64,000 nucleotides of DNA from Blastococcus sp. TF02A-35 (GTDB taxonomy: Bacteria; Actinomycetota; Actinomycetes; Mycobacteriales; Geodermatophilaceae): NCBI RefSeq assembly GCF_004571075.1, contig NZ_SPQP01000009.1, positions 1-64,000 on the forward strand, written 5' to 3'. Below are positions 26,608 to 34,235 of the stretch, piece by piece; within the stretch, counting starts at the first letter, position 1, and each line of letters begins with the position of its first letter. The notes under the pieces are model-generated. The model was given only the letters and a program-made list of their open reading frames with translations. It was not told where the DNA came from and ran no database searches. The position numbers and the translations under genes were made by a program.

Positions 26608-28029
26608 GTGACCGGCCGGCGCTCGGACGACCCCCTCCTGCTCACGTTCGAGGAGGTGACCCGGCACCGGCCCGTCGAGCTGCTCTCCCCGTTCGTCGCC
26701 CACGACCGCACCGACGGCCTCGACGTCCCCGGCGGGGAGCCGGTCCGGCTCGGGAGCGGGCCGCGGGCACCCTTCTGCGCCGTCCTGGTCGACGTCGCCG
26801 CCCTGGACGCCGACGGCGTGGTCGAGTGCGGGCTCGCCGGTCCGGGCGGGGTGCTGGCCTCCTACCGCGCGGGGGAGGGTGCGGTCACCGTCGAGGTGGC
26901 GGGTCCGGGCGGCGGCGTCGTCGTCGGCTCGGCGCCGGCGGGGCTCACCGCCCCGTTCCGGCTGGCCTGCGTCGTCAACGAGAGCCGGGTGACGGTGCTC
27001 GCCGCCCCCGCCGGGGGCGAGGAGTGGCGGCCGCTGCTCACCGTCCGCGAGGAGGTCTCCGCCGTCACCGACCTGCGGGACCCGGCGGTGCTGGGGGAGC
27101 TGCAGTACGCCTGCGGGGGCCGCTCCACGCGGCTGGCCCGCGTCCGCGCCGGTCACTCGGGGGCCGTCGGCCTGCGCGACCCGCAAGTGGTGCGCACCGC
27201 CGACGGGCGGCCGGTGGTCCGCGACGGGCGGCTGTACCTGACCGCCACCAACGCGGGGCTGGGGTTCTTCCAGCAGGCGCACTGGGGGGTGTGGGCCCTG
27301 GACCTCGCCGACCCCACGCGGCTGGCCCAGGTGGGCGCGCTGTTCGCCGAGCGCGACGGGCTGCTGCTCGGTGACCACGCCGGCGCCCTGGTGCTGGACG
27401 AGGAGGACGGCAGCTGGCTGGTCCTCGTCTCCTCGTGGGGGGACCACACCCCCGAGCGCGGCGTGCACGTCCGCCACGCGACGGTCAGGGGCGCCGACCT
27501 GCTCGAGGGCGTGCACGTGGTCACGACCGAGCGGCTGGCGCTGCCCACCGACGTCAGCGCCTGGGACCCGTCGCCGGCGCGCGTGGGCGGGCGCTGGTTC
27601 CTGGCGTTCACCGAGTGCCCCTCGTTCGGCCCGCCGCGGTACGTCTTCCACCCGGCGCTGGCGACGACGACGGACGCCGACCCCACGCAGGGCCTCCGGC
27701 GGGTCGGTGCCGACGAGGCGCTGGAGCAGACCGAGGGCACGCTCCTCCAGCGGTTCGGGGAGGACTGGTTCCTGCTGGCCAGCTACCGCGACGCCGCCGA
27801 GTACCCCGTCTACGACCTCGGGGTGCGCCGGCTGGGTGCCCTCTGCGCGCCGTACGGGACCAACATCCCTCATCCCATGGCGGTGCACGCCGACGGCCGG
27901 TGGTGGATGGTCACCTTCGACGGCACGCCCTGGCACGAGGAGGCCCTCGGCTACGGCACGCACGGCGACCTGGTCGTGCTGGCAGGTCGTGCGCCGTCGG
28001 CGCGCGGGACGCTGGACGCCGCCGCCTGA
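26608..28029 (+). CDS. Beta-propeller protein resembling GH32/GH43 glycosidases
   Basis: The 473-residue protein has no signal peptide. The N-terminal 170 residues are beta-rich. From about residue 185 it reads like a five-bladed propeller of the GH32/43/68 superfamily: GLRDPQVVRTADG, GRLYLTATNAG, GVWALDLADP, WLVLVSSWGDHTP, DVSAWDPSPARVGGRWFLAF, EQTEGTLLQRFGEDWFLLA, GTNIPHPMAVHADGRWWMV. Acidic residues in DPQ, WDPS and EGT would be the catalytic candidates. It may cleave or bind a sugar polymer in the cytoplasm. The family assignment is by pattern only. It interrupts a gene order otherwise shared with mycobacteria. Confidence 0.6.
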   Translation: MTGRRSDDPLLLTFEEVTRHRPVELLSPFVAHDRTDGLDVPGGEPVRLGSGPRAPFCAVLVDVAALDADGVVECGLAGPGGVLASYRAGEGAVTVEVAGPGGGVVVGSAPAGLTAPFRLACVVNESRVTVLAAPAGGEEWRPLLTVREEVSAVTDLRDPAVLGELQYACGGRSTRLARVRAGHSGAVGLRDPQVVRTADGRPVVRDGRLYLTATNAGLGFFQQAHWGVWALDLADPTRLAQVGALFAERDGLLLGDHAGALVLDEEDGSWLVLVSSWGDHTPERGVHVRHATVRGADLLEGVHVVTTERLALPTDVSAWDPSPARVGGRWFLAFTECPSFGPPRYVFHPALATTTDADPTQGLRRVGADEALEQTEGTLLQRFGEDWFLLASYRDAAEYPVYDLGVRRLGALCAPYGTNIPHPMAVHADGRWWMVTFDGTPWHEEALGYGTHGDLVVLAGRAPSARGTLDAAA

Positions 28030-28608
28030 GCGGAGGGCGCGCCGGCCTCGATGACCTCTCCCGCGACCGTCGTCGTGACGGCGTCATGGTCTCGGCCCTC
28101 GACGAGCAACCGGGCCGTCCGGATCTCCGGCAGCACCTGGACGACGTCGGTGGTGGCACGCCCGACCCCCTCGGCCGGCACCTGCACGGCGGCGAGGGTC
28201 TCCGCGATGGCTTCCTCCGGGGAGCCGCACCGGGTCGCTGGCCCCGAGGTCCTGTGCAGCCGTGACAGCACCTCCAGCGCACGGCCCGCCGTCGTCGGAC
28301 CGCTGCCGAACCACGGCGTCCAGCTGCAGGTCCCGGCGGCCGAGGACAGGACGGGCCGTGGCCGGCGGGTCGACGGTCTGCTCCACGGACCTGTCGTGTG
28401 CCTCGCCGTGCAGCTCGGCTGCGAGGCTGCCGACGAGCTGCCGCTGCGACGCGGTGTCGGCCTCCGCCTGCGGCCCGTACGACAGCAGCTCCACAGCTCG
28501 GGCGGAGGTCGGCAGGTCCGCGACCCTTCTGCCGGGACAGGGGCAGGGGGAGCGGTGAAGGACCCATGCCGCGGCGGGATTACCGGCGCCTGTCACGCTG
28601 TTCTCCAC
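28030..28608 (-). pseudogene. Possible leftward gene with a frame break
   Basis: In the roughly 600 bases between the propeller gene and moeZ, two minus-strand frames show coding-like composition. From GTG 28608 the first frame (SARAVELLSYGPQ, SLAAELHGEAHDRSVEQTVD) looks protein-like down to about 28290. From there a second frame (GRALEVLSRLHR, EEAIAETLAAVQVPAEGVGR, RLLVEGRDHDAVTTTVAGEV) continues to about 28030. One indel near 28290 would join them. I do not recognise the family. It could be a decayed gene, a sequencing error, or chance in GC-rich DNA. Confidence 0.35.
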
Positions 28609-28657
28609 TCGAACGCCGGTCCTCCGGGGCCGTTGTCCGCGACGTGAAGGAGCAAGC

Positions 28658-29818
28658 GTGTCCCTGCCACCGCTGGTGGAGCCGGCCGCAGACCTGTCGA
28701 TCGACGAGGTCCGCCGGTACAGCCGTCACCTGATCATCCCCGACGTCGGCATGGACGGGCAGAAGCGCCTGAAGAACGCCAAGGTGCTCGCCGTCGGTGC
28801 CGGTGGCCTCGGTTCGCCGGTGCTGATGTACCTGGCCGCGGCCGGCGTGGGCACGCTCGGCATCGTCGAGTTCGACACCGTCGACGAGTCCAACCTGCAG
28901 CGCCAGATCATCCACGGCGCCTCCGACGTCGGCCGGTCCAAGGCCGAGAGCGCGCGGGACTCCATCAAGGAGATCAACCCCTACGTCGACGTCCGCCTGC
29001 ACGAGACCCGGCTGGACAGCGACAACGTGCTCGACATCTTCGGTCAGTACGACCTGATCGTGGACGGCACCGACAACTTCGCCACGCGCTACCTGGTCAA
29101 CGACGCGTGCGTGCTGCTCGACAAGCCCTACGTCTGGGGCTCGATCTACCGGTTCGACGGCCAGGTGTCGGTCTTCTGGAACGAGCACGGGCCGAACTAC
29201 CGCGACCTCTACCCGGTCCCGCCGCCGCCCGGCATGGTCCCCAGCTGCGCCGAGGGCGGCGTGCTCGGCGTCCTCTGCGCGACCATCGGCGCCATCCAGG
29301 CCACCGAGGCGGTCAAGCTCATCACCGGTATCGGCGAGACGCTGCTCGGCCGGCTCATGGTCTACGACGCCCTGGAGATGACCTTCCGCGAGATCAAGAT
29401 CCGCAAGGACCCCGAGGGCGAGCCGATCACCGGTCTCATCGACTACGAGACCTTCTGCGGCGTCGTCTCCACCGAGGCGCAGGAGGCGGCCGCGGGCGCG
29501 ACGATCACCGTCGACGAGCTCAAGGACATGATGGACGCCGGCAAGGACTTCGAGCTGATCGACGTCCGCGAGCCCAACGAGTACGAGATCGTGTCGATCC
29601 CCGGCGCGAAGCTCATCCCCAAGGACGAGCTGCTCTCGGGCCGGGCGCTGTCGCAGCTGCCGCAGGACCGGCCGATCGTGCTGCACTGCAAGACCGGCGT
29701 CCGCTCGGCCGAGGTGCTGGCCGCGATCAAGAACGCCGGCTTCAAGGACGCCGTCCACGTCCAGGGCGGCGTGACGGCGTGGGCCACGCGCATCGACAAG
29801 GCGCTGCCCACCTACTGA
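28658..29818 (+). CDS. moeZ: Adenylyltransferase/sulfurtransferase MoeZ
   Basis: The 386-residue fusion joins a ThiF/E1-like domain (GAGGLGSPVLMYLAAAGVG nucleotide loop, DESNLQRQ, DNFATRYLVNDA) to a C-terminal rhodanese domain with the active cysteine C344 in HCKTGVRSAE. MoeZ adenylates the C-terminus of small sulfur carrier proteins and then supplies sulfur, for molybdopterin, thiocarboxylate carriers such as CysO, and related products. It corresponds to Rv3206c. GTG 28658 follows a GAAGGAG ribosome binding site. A hairpin follows the stop. Confidence 0.95.
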   Translation: MSLPPLVEPAADLSIDEVRRYSRHLIIPDVGMDGQKRLKNAKVLAVGAGGLGSPVLMYLAAAGVGTLGIVEFDTVDESNLQRQIIHGASDVGRSKAESARDSIKEINPYVDVRLHETRLDSDNVLDIFGQYDLIVDGTDNFATRYLVNDACVLLDKPYVWGSIYRFDGQVSVFWNEHGPNYRDLYPVPPPPGMVPSCAEGGVLGVLCATIGAIQATEAVKLITGIGETLLGRLMVYDALEMTFREIKIRKDPEGEPITGLIDYETFCGVVSTEAQEAAAGATITVDELKDMMDAGKDFELIDVREPNEYEIVSIPGAKLIPKDELLSGRALSQLPQDRPIVLHCKTGVRSAEVLAAIKNAGFKDAVHVQGGVTAWATRIDKALPTY

Positions 29819-29823
29819 CCCAC

Positions 29824-29869
29824 CGGAGGCCCGGTTCCGTTCCGATTCGAGGAGCGGGCCGGGCCTCCG
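29824..29869 (+). terminator. Hairpin terminator after moeZ
   Basis: CGGAGGCCCGG (29824-29834) pairs perfectly with 29859-29869 across a 24-base loop, five bases after the moeZ stop. Confidence 0.6.
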
Positions 29870-29886
29870 TCGTCTTGACTGGCGGT

Positions 29887-30468
29887 ATGGCCGACTTCTC
29901 GCCCGTGGAGCTGCTCGAGCTCTTCCAGCGCGCCCAGAACCAGTTCACCGACCGCGTCGACGCCGTCGACCCGGACCAGTGGGAGGACCAGGCGCTGCCG
30001 GAGTGGACGGTCGCCGACCTGGTCGCGCACCTGGTGAGCGAGCAGCTCTGGGTGCCGCCGCTGCTGGCCGGTGAGCCCTACGCCGAGGGCCGCTTCCCCG
30101 ACGAGACCAGCGACCTGCTCGGCAACGACCCCTTCATCGGCTGGGAGTCCGCCGCGGACAACGCCCTGTCCGCCTTCGCCGAGGACGACGCCCTGGTCCG
30201 CACCGTCCACCTGGAGCGGGGGCCGACCCCCGCCACCCAGTACATCCTCGAGATGACCGCCGACCTGACGGTGCACGCCTGGGACCTGGCGCACGCGACC
30301 GGCGGCGACACCGAGCTCGACGGCGAGCTGGTCACCGCCGCCCTGGTCTTCGCCGAGCAGCTTCCCGAGGACGGCGTGCCGGGGCTGTTCGACCCGCCGC
30401 TGGACGTCTCGGCCGCTGCCTCGCCGCAGACCCGTCTCCTGGCGCGGTTCGGCCGCAAGGACTTCTGA
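29887..30468 (+). CDS. Mycothiol-dependent-isomerase-fold protein (TIGR03086-like)
   Basis: The 193-residue protein has the DinB/MDMPI four-helix fold: FQRAQNQFTDRVDAVDPDQW, EWTVADLVAHLVSEQLW with the metal-binding histidine, and the later MTADLTVHAWDLAHATG. This TIGR03086 branch binds a metal ion and is linked with mycothiol-dependent reactions, but most members lack a known substrate. The ATG at 29887 is preceded by TTGACT six bases upstream, a weaker version of the leaderless box. Confidence 0.82.
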   Translation: MADFSPVELLELFQRAQNQFTDRVDAVDPDQWEDQALPEWTVADLVAHLVSEQLWVPPLLAGEPYAEGRFPDETSDLLGNDPFIGWESAADNALSAFAEDDALVRTVHLERGPTPATQYILEMTADLTVHAWDLAHATGGDTELDGELVTAALVFAEQLPEDGVPGLFDPPLDVSAAASPQTRLLARFGRKDF

Positions 30469-30497
30469 GCGGGCGGCCCGCACGCCACGATGGGCGG

Positions 30498-30791
30498 GTG
30501 ACCGGTGCGCTCGACGTCGACGAGGCCGTCTTCGACGCCGTGGAGCGGATCCCGCCGGGGCGGGTGAGCACCTACGGCGCCATCGGCCGGCTGGTCGGGG
30601 TCGGGCCCAGGCGCGTCGCCCGTGCGCTGTCGCAGGGCGGGGGAGCGGTGCCCTGGTACCGCGTGGTGCGGGCCGACGGGTCGGTGGCCGAGCCGGTGCG
30701 CGTCCGCCAGCTGGCGCTGCTGGCGACCGAGGGCGTGCCGGTGCGCAACGGCCGGGTGGACCTGGCGGCCGTCGGCTGGCCGGACGGCTGA
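30498..30791 (+). CDS. Alkyltransferase-like DNA-binding protein (ATL)
   Basis: The 97-residue protein is the DNA-binding domain of O6-alkylguanine transferases without the N-terminal domain: VFDAVERIPPGRVSTYGAIG, ARALSQGG, and the active-site loop PWYRVV. In the true repair enzyme this loop is PCHRV; here W53 replaces the methyl-accepting cysteine. ATL proteins cannot repair DNA themselves. They bind and flip alkylated guanine and flag it for nucleotide excision repair. It corresponds to Rv3204. CACGAT lies six bases before the GTG, resembling the leaderless -10 box. Confidence 0.9.
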   Translation: MTGALDVDEAVFDAVERIPPGRVSTYGAIGRLVGVGPRRVARALSQGGGAVPWYRVVRADGSVAEPVRVRQLALLATEGVPVRNGRVDLAAVGWPDG

Positions 30792-30836
30792 GGGGCCGCG
30801 CTCAAGCACGCGGCCCGGCGTGCCGATCACCGGGGC

Positions 30837-30998
30837 ATGAACACCATGGCGTGCCGGGCAGTGGCCCAGGCCGGGCTGGTCGCCGGAACCGCGTCCCTGG
30901 ACGAGGAGCGCGCCTTCCCGCTGCTCCTCGTCGCCGGCTGGCTGACGACCGCGGCCGACCTGATGCTCGAGCAGGGCCTGCTGGACTCGCTGGCCTGA
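30837..30998 (+). CDS. Possible small protein, 53 residues
   Basis: An ATG at 30837 opens a frame of 53 codons with high-GC third positions: MNTMACRAVAQAGLVAGTAS followed by LDEERAFPLLLVAGWLTTAADLMLEQGLLDSLA. It is moderately hydrophobic and could be one amphipathic or membrane helix pair. No good ribosome binding site is seen. It lies between the ATL gene and adnA, a stretch of about 260 bases otherwise without a gene. I do not recognise it; it could be chance. Confidence 0.35.
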   Translation: MNTMACRAVAQAGLVAGTASLDEERAFPLLLVAGWLTTAADLMLEQGLLDSLA

Positions 30999-31052
30999 CC
31001 CACCGGCCACTCCTGCCCCGGGGATGTCGTAGCCCCGTGCTTCCATCGAGGG

Positions 31053-34000
31053 GTGGCACAGCGCGGGGGTGAGGGCGGTCCGGTCTACCGGCTGCTGGCA
31101 GGGGAGCCGCCGCGCACCACCGCACCGGTCCTCGACCCCACCCAGCAGGCGGTCGTGGACCACCCCGCCGGGCCCCTGCTGGTCCTCGCCGGACCGGGGA
31201 CCGGCAAGACGACGACGATCGTCGAGGCCGTCGCCACCCGCATCGACGCCGGGATCGACCCCGAGCAGATGCTGGTCCTGACCTTCAGCCGCAAGGCCGC
31301 CGCCGAGCTGCGCACCCGGATCACCGCCCGCGTCGCGCGCACGATCCGCGAGCCGCTGGCCCGCACCTTCCACTCCTACGCCTACGGCGTGCTCCGGCGA
31401 GCCGCCGTGCTGCGCGGTGACCCCCCGCCGCGGCTGCTCACCTCCGCCGAGCAGGACGCCGTCGTCGCCGAGCTGCTGCGCGGCGACGCCGAGGGCCTGG
31501 GCACCGTCCGGTGGCCGGAGGACCTCGCGCCGGCGCTGGGCACCGAGGGCTTCCGGGCCGAGCTGCGCGAGCTGCTGCTGCGCGCCACCGAGCGCGGGGT
31601 GGGCTCGGCGCAGCTGGCGGCGTGGGGCCGGGAGACCGGCAACGAGCACTGGGTGCACGCCGCGGCCTTCCAGCAGCAGTACGAGAACGTCAGCGACTTC
31701 TGGGTGGCCTCCCGCGGTGACGCCTCCGGCTACGACCCCGCCGAGCTCGTCCGCCAGGCCATCCTCGAGCTGAGCGAGGACCCCGAGCTGCTCCGGCAGG
31801 AGCGCGAGCGGGCCCGGTGGCTGTTCGTCGACGAGTACCAGGACACCGACCCGGCCCAGGTGGAGCTGCTCGAGCTGCTCGCCGGCGGCGGCGGCAACCT
31901 GGTCGCCGTCGGCGACCCGGACCAGTCGATCTACGCCTTCCGCGGCGCCGAGCCGCGCGGCATCGTCGAGTTCACCGAGCGCTTCCGGCACACCGACGGG
32001 CGCCCCGCGGGCCGCGTCTCGCTGGGCGTCTGCCGGCGGTCCGGCGCCGAGCTGCTCCGCATCAGCCGGCAGGTCGCCGAGGGGCTGCCCGGCCCGTGGG
32101 AGCACCGCCGCCTGGCCGCCGGTGAGGGCACCCCGCCCGGGGAGGCCGAGGTGCACGTCTTCGGCTCCGCCGCGGTCGAGGCGGCCTACGTGGCCGACGT
32201 GCTGCGGCGGGCCCACCTCCTCGACGGCGTTCCGTGGTCGGAGATGGCCGTGGTCGTGCGCACCGCATCGGTGCTCGGCCCCTTCCGCCGGGCCCTCGCC
32301 TCGGCCGGTGTACCCGTCACCGTCTCCACCGACGACCTGCCGCTGGCTGCCCAGCCGGCCGTCGCCCCGTTCCTGCGGGCGCTGTCCGCGCTCCTGCCCG
32401 GTCCCGACGGCGGGCCCGCCGGCCTCGACGAGCCGGGGGCCGAGGCGCTGCTGGCCTCCGCCCTGGGCGGGGCCACCGTGCTGGACCTCCGCCGCCTCCG
32501 TCGCGCGGTGCGGGTGGCGCTCGCGAAGCAGGGCGTGGACGCCGCCGAGCGCGGTGCCCCGCTCGCGGACGCGCTCACCGACGCCACCCTGCTGGACGCG
32601 CTGCCCGACCACGTCGCCCGCCCGGCCGCCCGGGTGGCCGCCGTGCTGGACGCCGGCCGGCTGGCGCTGGCCCAGGACGGCACGGCCGAGGACGTGCTCT
32701 GGGCGATGTGGCAGCGCAGCGGCCTGTCCTCCCGCTGGGCGCAGGCCAGCGCGGCGGGCGGGCCCACGGGCGCGGTCGCCGACCGGGACCTCGACGCGGT
32801 CGTCGCGCTGTTCGACGCCGCCGCCGGGTTCGTCGACCGCCTCCCCTCGGCCGACGTGCGGGCCTTCGTCGAGCACCTCTCCGCCCAGGAGCTGCCCGGT
32901 GACACCGGTGCGGCGCGCGCGGTCGCGGGCGAGACGGTCCGCCTGCTCACCGCGCACGCGTCCAAGGGCCTGGAGTGGGAGCTGGTCTGCGTCTCGGGCG
33001 TCCAGGAGGGCCTGTGGCCCGACCTGCGCGAGCGGACCTCGCTGCTGGGCGCCGAGGTGCTCGTCGAGAAGGCCGCGGGCATCGACGGCGCGCGGGTCGA
33101 CCGCCGCACCCTGGCCCTGGCCGAGGAGCGCCGGCTGTTCTACGTCGCCGCCACCCGCGCCCGCCGGCGGCTGGTGGTCACCGCCGTCGAGGGTGCGCTG
33201 GACGGGGCGGACGCCGGGGCCACGGCGTCGCGGTTCCTGGACCTCGTCTCCCCACCGCCGGCCGACGGGCGGCCGCTGACCGAGCTGCCCCGCGCGCTCA
33301 CCCTGCCGGCCCTGGTCGCCGAGCTGCGCCGGGCGGTCACCGACCCGCAGACCGCACCGGCCCGTCGCTCCGCCGCGGCGGCGCTGCTGCGGCGGCTGGC
33401 CGACGAGGGTGTCCCCGGCGCCGCCCCGGCGCGCTGGTGGGGGCTGGCGCCGCTGTCCGACGACGCCCCGCTGGTGCCCGAGGAGGAGCCGGTGCGGGTG
33501 CGGCCCTCGGCCATCGAGACCTTCCAGCGCTGCCCGCTGCGGTGGGTCCTCGGCGCGGTGGGTGCCGAGGCCTCGCCGGACGCCACCCGGACGGTCGGCA
33601 CCGCGGTGCACGACGTCGCCCAGCAGGTCGCCGAGGGGATGTCCGCGGCCGATGCGCGGGTCGCGCTCGACGCCGAGCTGGACCAGCTCGACCTCGGCCC
33701 GGGCTGGGCGGACCAGCGCCAGCGGGTGCAGGCACAGGAGATGCTCGACCGGTTCCTGCGCTGGCACGCCGCCAACGACCGGGAGCTGCTCGCCGCGGAG
33801 GGCGACGTCGACGTGGTCGTCGGCCGGGCGCGGATCCGGGGCCAGGTCGACCGGCTGGAGCGCGACGCCGAGGGCCGGCTGGTCGTCGTCGACCTGAAGA
33901 CCGGCAAGAGCCCGGCGAAGAACACCGAGGAGCACGGCCAGCTGGCGGCCTACCAGGTGGCGGTCGCCGCCGGCGGGTTCGCCGAGCACGGCACGGTGCC

Positions 34001-34235
34001 CGGTGGGGCGGCCCTGCTGCAGGTGGGCACCGGCGCGAAGGCCAAGGAGCAGCACCAGGAGCCGCTGCCGGCGGAGGTGCCGGTGGGCGAGACCTGGGCC
34101 GGGCAGCTCGTCGCCGAGGTGGGCGAGGGGATGGGGGCGGGCAGCTTCGAGGTGCGCACGGGGCCCCACTGCTCCCGCTGCCCCGCGCGGCGCAGCTGCC
34201 CGATGCAGGAGCCGGGCCGGCAGGTGACCGGGTGA
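31053..34235 (+). CDS. adnA: AdnA: helicase-nuclease subunit of the AdnAB DNA end-resection complex
   Basis: The 1060-residue protein has a UvrD-type helicase part (Walker A AGPGTGKTTTI near residue 50, VDEYQDTDP near 265, GDPDQSIYAFRG, ASKGLEWELV, AATRARRRL). A C-terminal RecB-type nuclease part follows (GQVDRLERDAEGRLVVVDLKTGK near 930-955). Cysteines in FQRCPLRW and CSRCPARRSC fit a 4Fe-4S site. AdnAB processes double-strand breaks in mycobacteria, with each subunit carrying a nuclease; this is the Rv3202c equivalent. The stop overlaps the adnB start (GTGA), so the subunits are made together. Confidence 0.92.
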   Translation: MAQRGGEGGPVYRLLAGEPPRTTAPVLDPTQQAVVDHPAGPLLVLAGPGTGKTTTIVEAVATRIDAGIDPEQMLVLTFSRKAAAELRTRITARVARTIREPLARTFHSYAYGVLRRAAVLRGDPPPRLLTSAEQDAVVAELLRGDAEGLGTVRWPEDLAPALGTEGFRAELRELLLRATERGVGSAQLAAWGRETGNEHWVHAAAFQQQYENVSDFWVASRGDASGYDPAELVRQAILELSEDPELLRQERERARWLFVDEYQDTDPAQVELLELLAGGGGNLVAVGDPDQSIYAFRGAEPRGIVEFTERFRHTDGRPAGRVSLGVCRRSGAELLRISRQVAEGLPGPWEHRRLAAGEGTPPGEAEVHVFGSAAVEAAYVADVLRRAHLLDGVPWSEMAVVVRTASVLGPFRRALASAGVPVTVSTDDLPLAAQPAVAPFLRALSALLPGPDGGPAGLDEPGAEALLASALGGATVLDLRRLRRAVRVALAKQGVDAAERGAPLADALTDATLLDALPDHVARPAARVAAVLDAGRLALAQDGTAEDVLWAMWQRSGLSSRWAQASAAGGPTGAVADRDLDAVVALFDAAAGFVDRLPSADVRAFVEHLSAQELPGDTGAARAVAGETVRLLTAHASKGLEWELVCVSGVQEGLWPDLRERTSLLGAEVLVEKAAGIDGARVDRRTLALAEERRLFYVAATRARRRLVVTAVEGALDGADAGATASRFLDLVSPPPADGRPLTELPRALTLPALVAELRRAVTDPQTAPARRSAAAALLRRLADEGVPGAAPARWWGLAPLSDDAPLVPEEEPVRVRPSAIETFQRCPLRWVLGAVGAEASPDATRTVGTAVHDVAQQVAEGMSAADARVALDAELDQLDLGPGWADQRQRVQAQEMLDRFLRWHAANDRELLAAEGDVDVVVGRARIRGQVDRLERDAEGRLVVVDLKTGKSPAKNTEEHGQLAAYQVAVAAGGFAEHGTVPGGAALLQVGTGAKAKEQHQEPLPAEVPVGETWAGQLVAEVGEGMGAGSFEVRTGPHCSRCPARRSCPMQEPGRQVTG

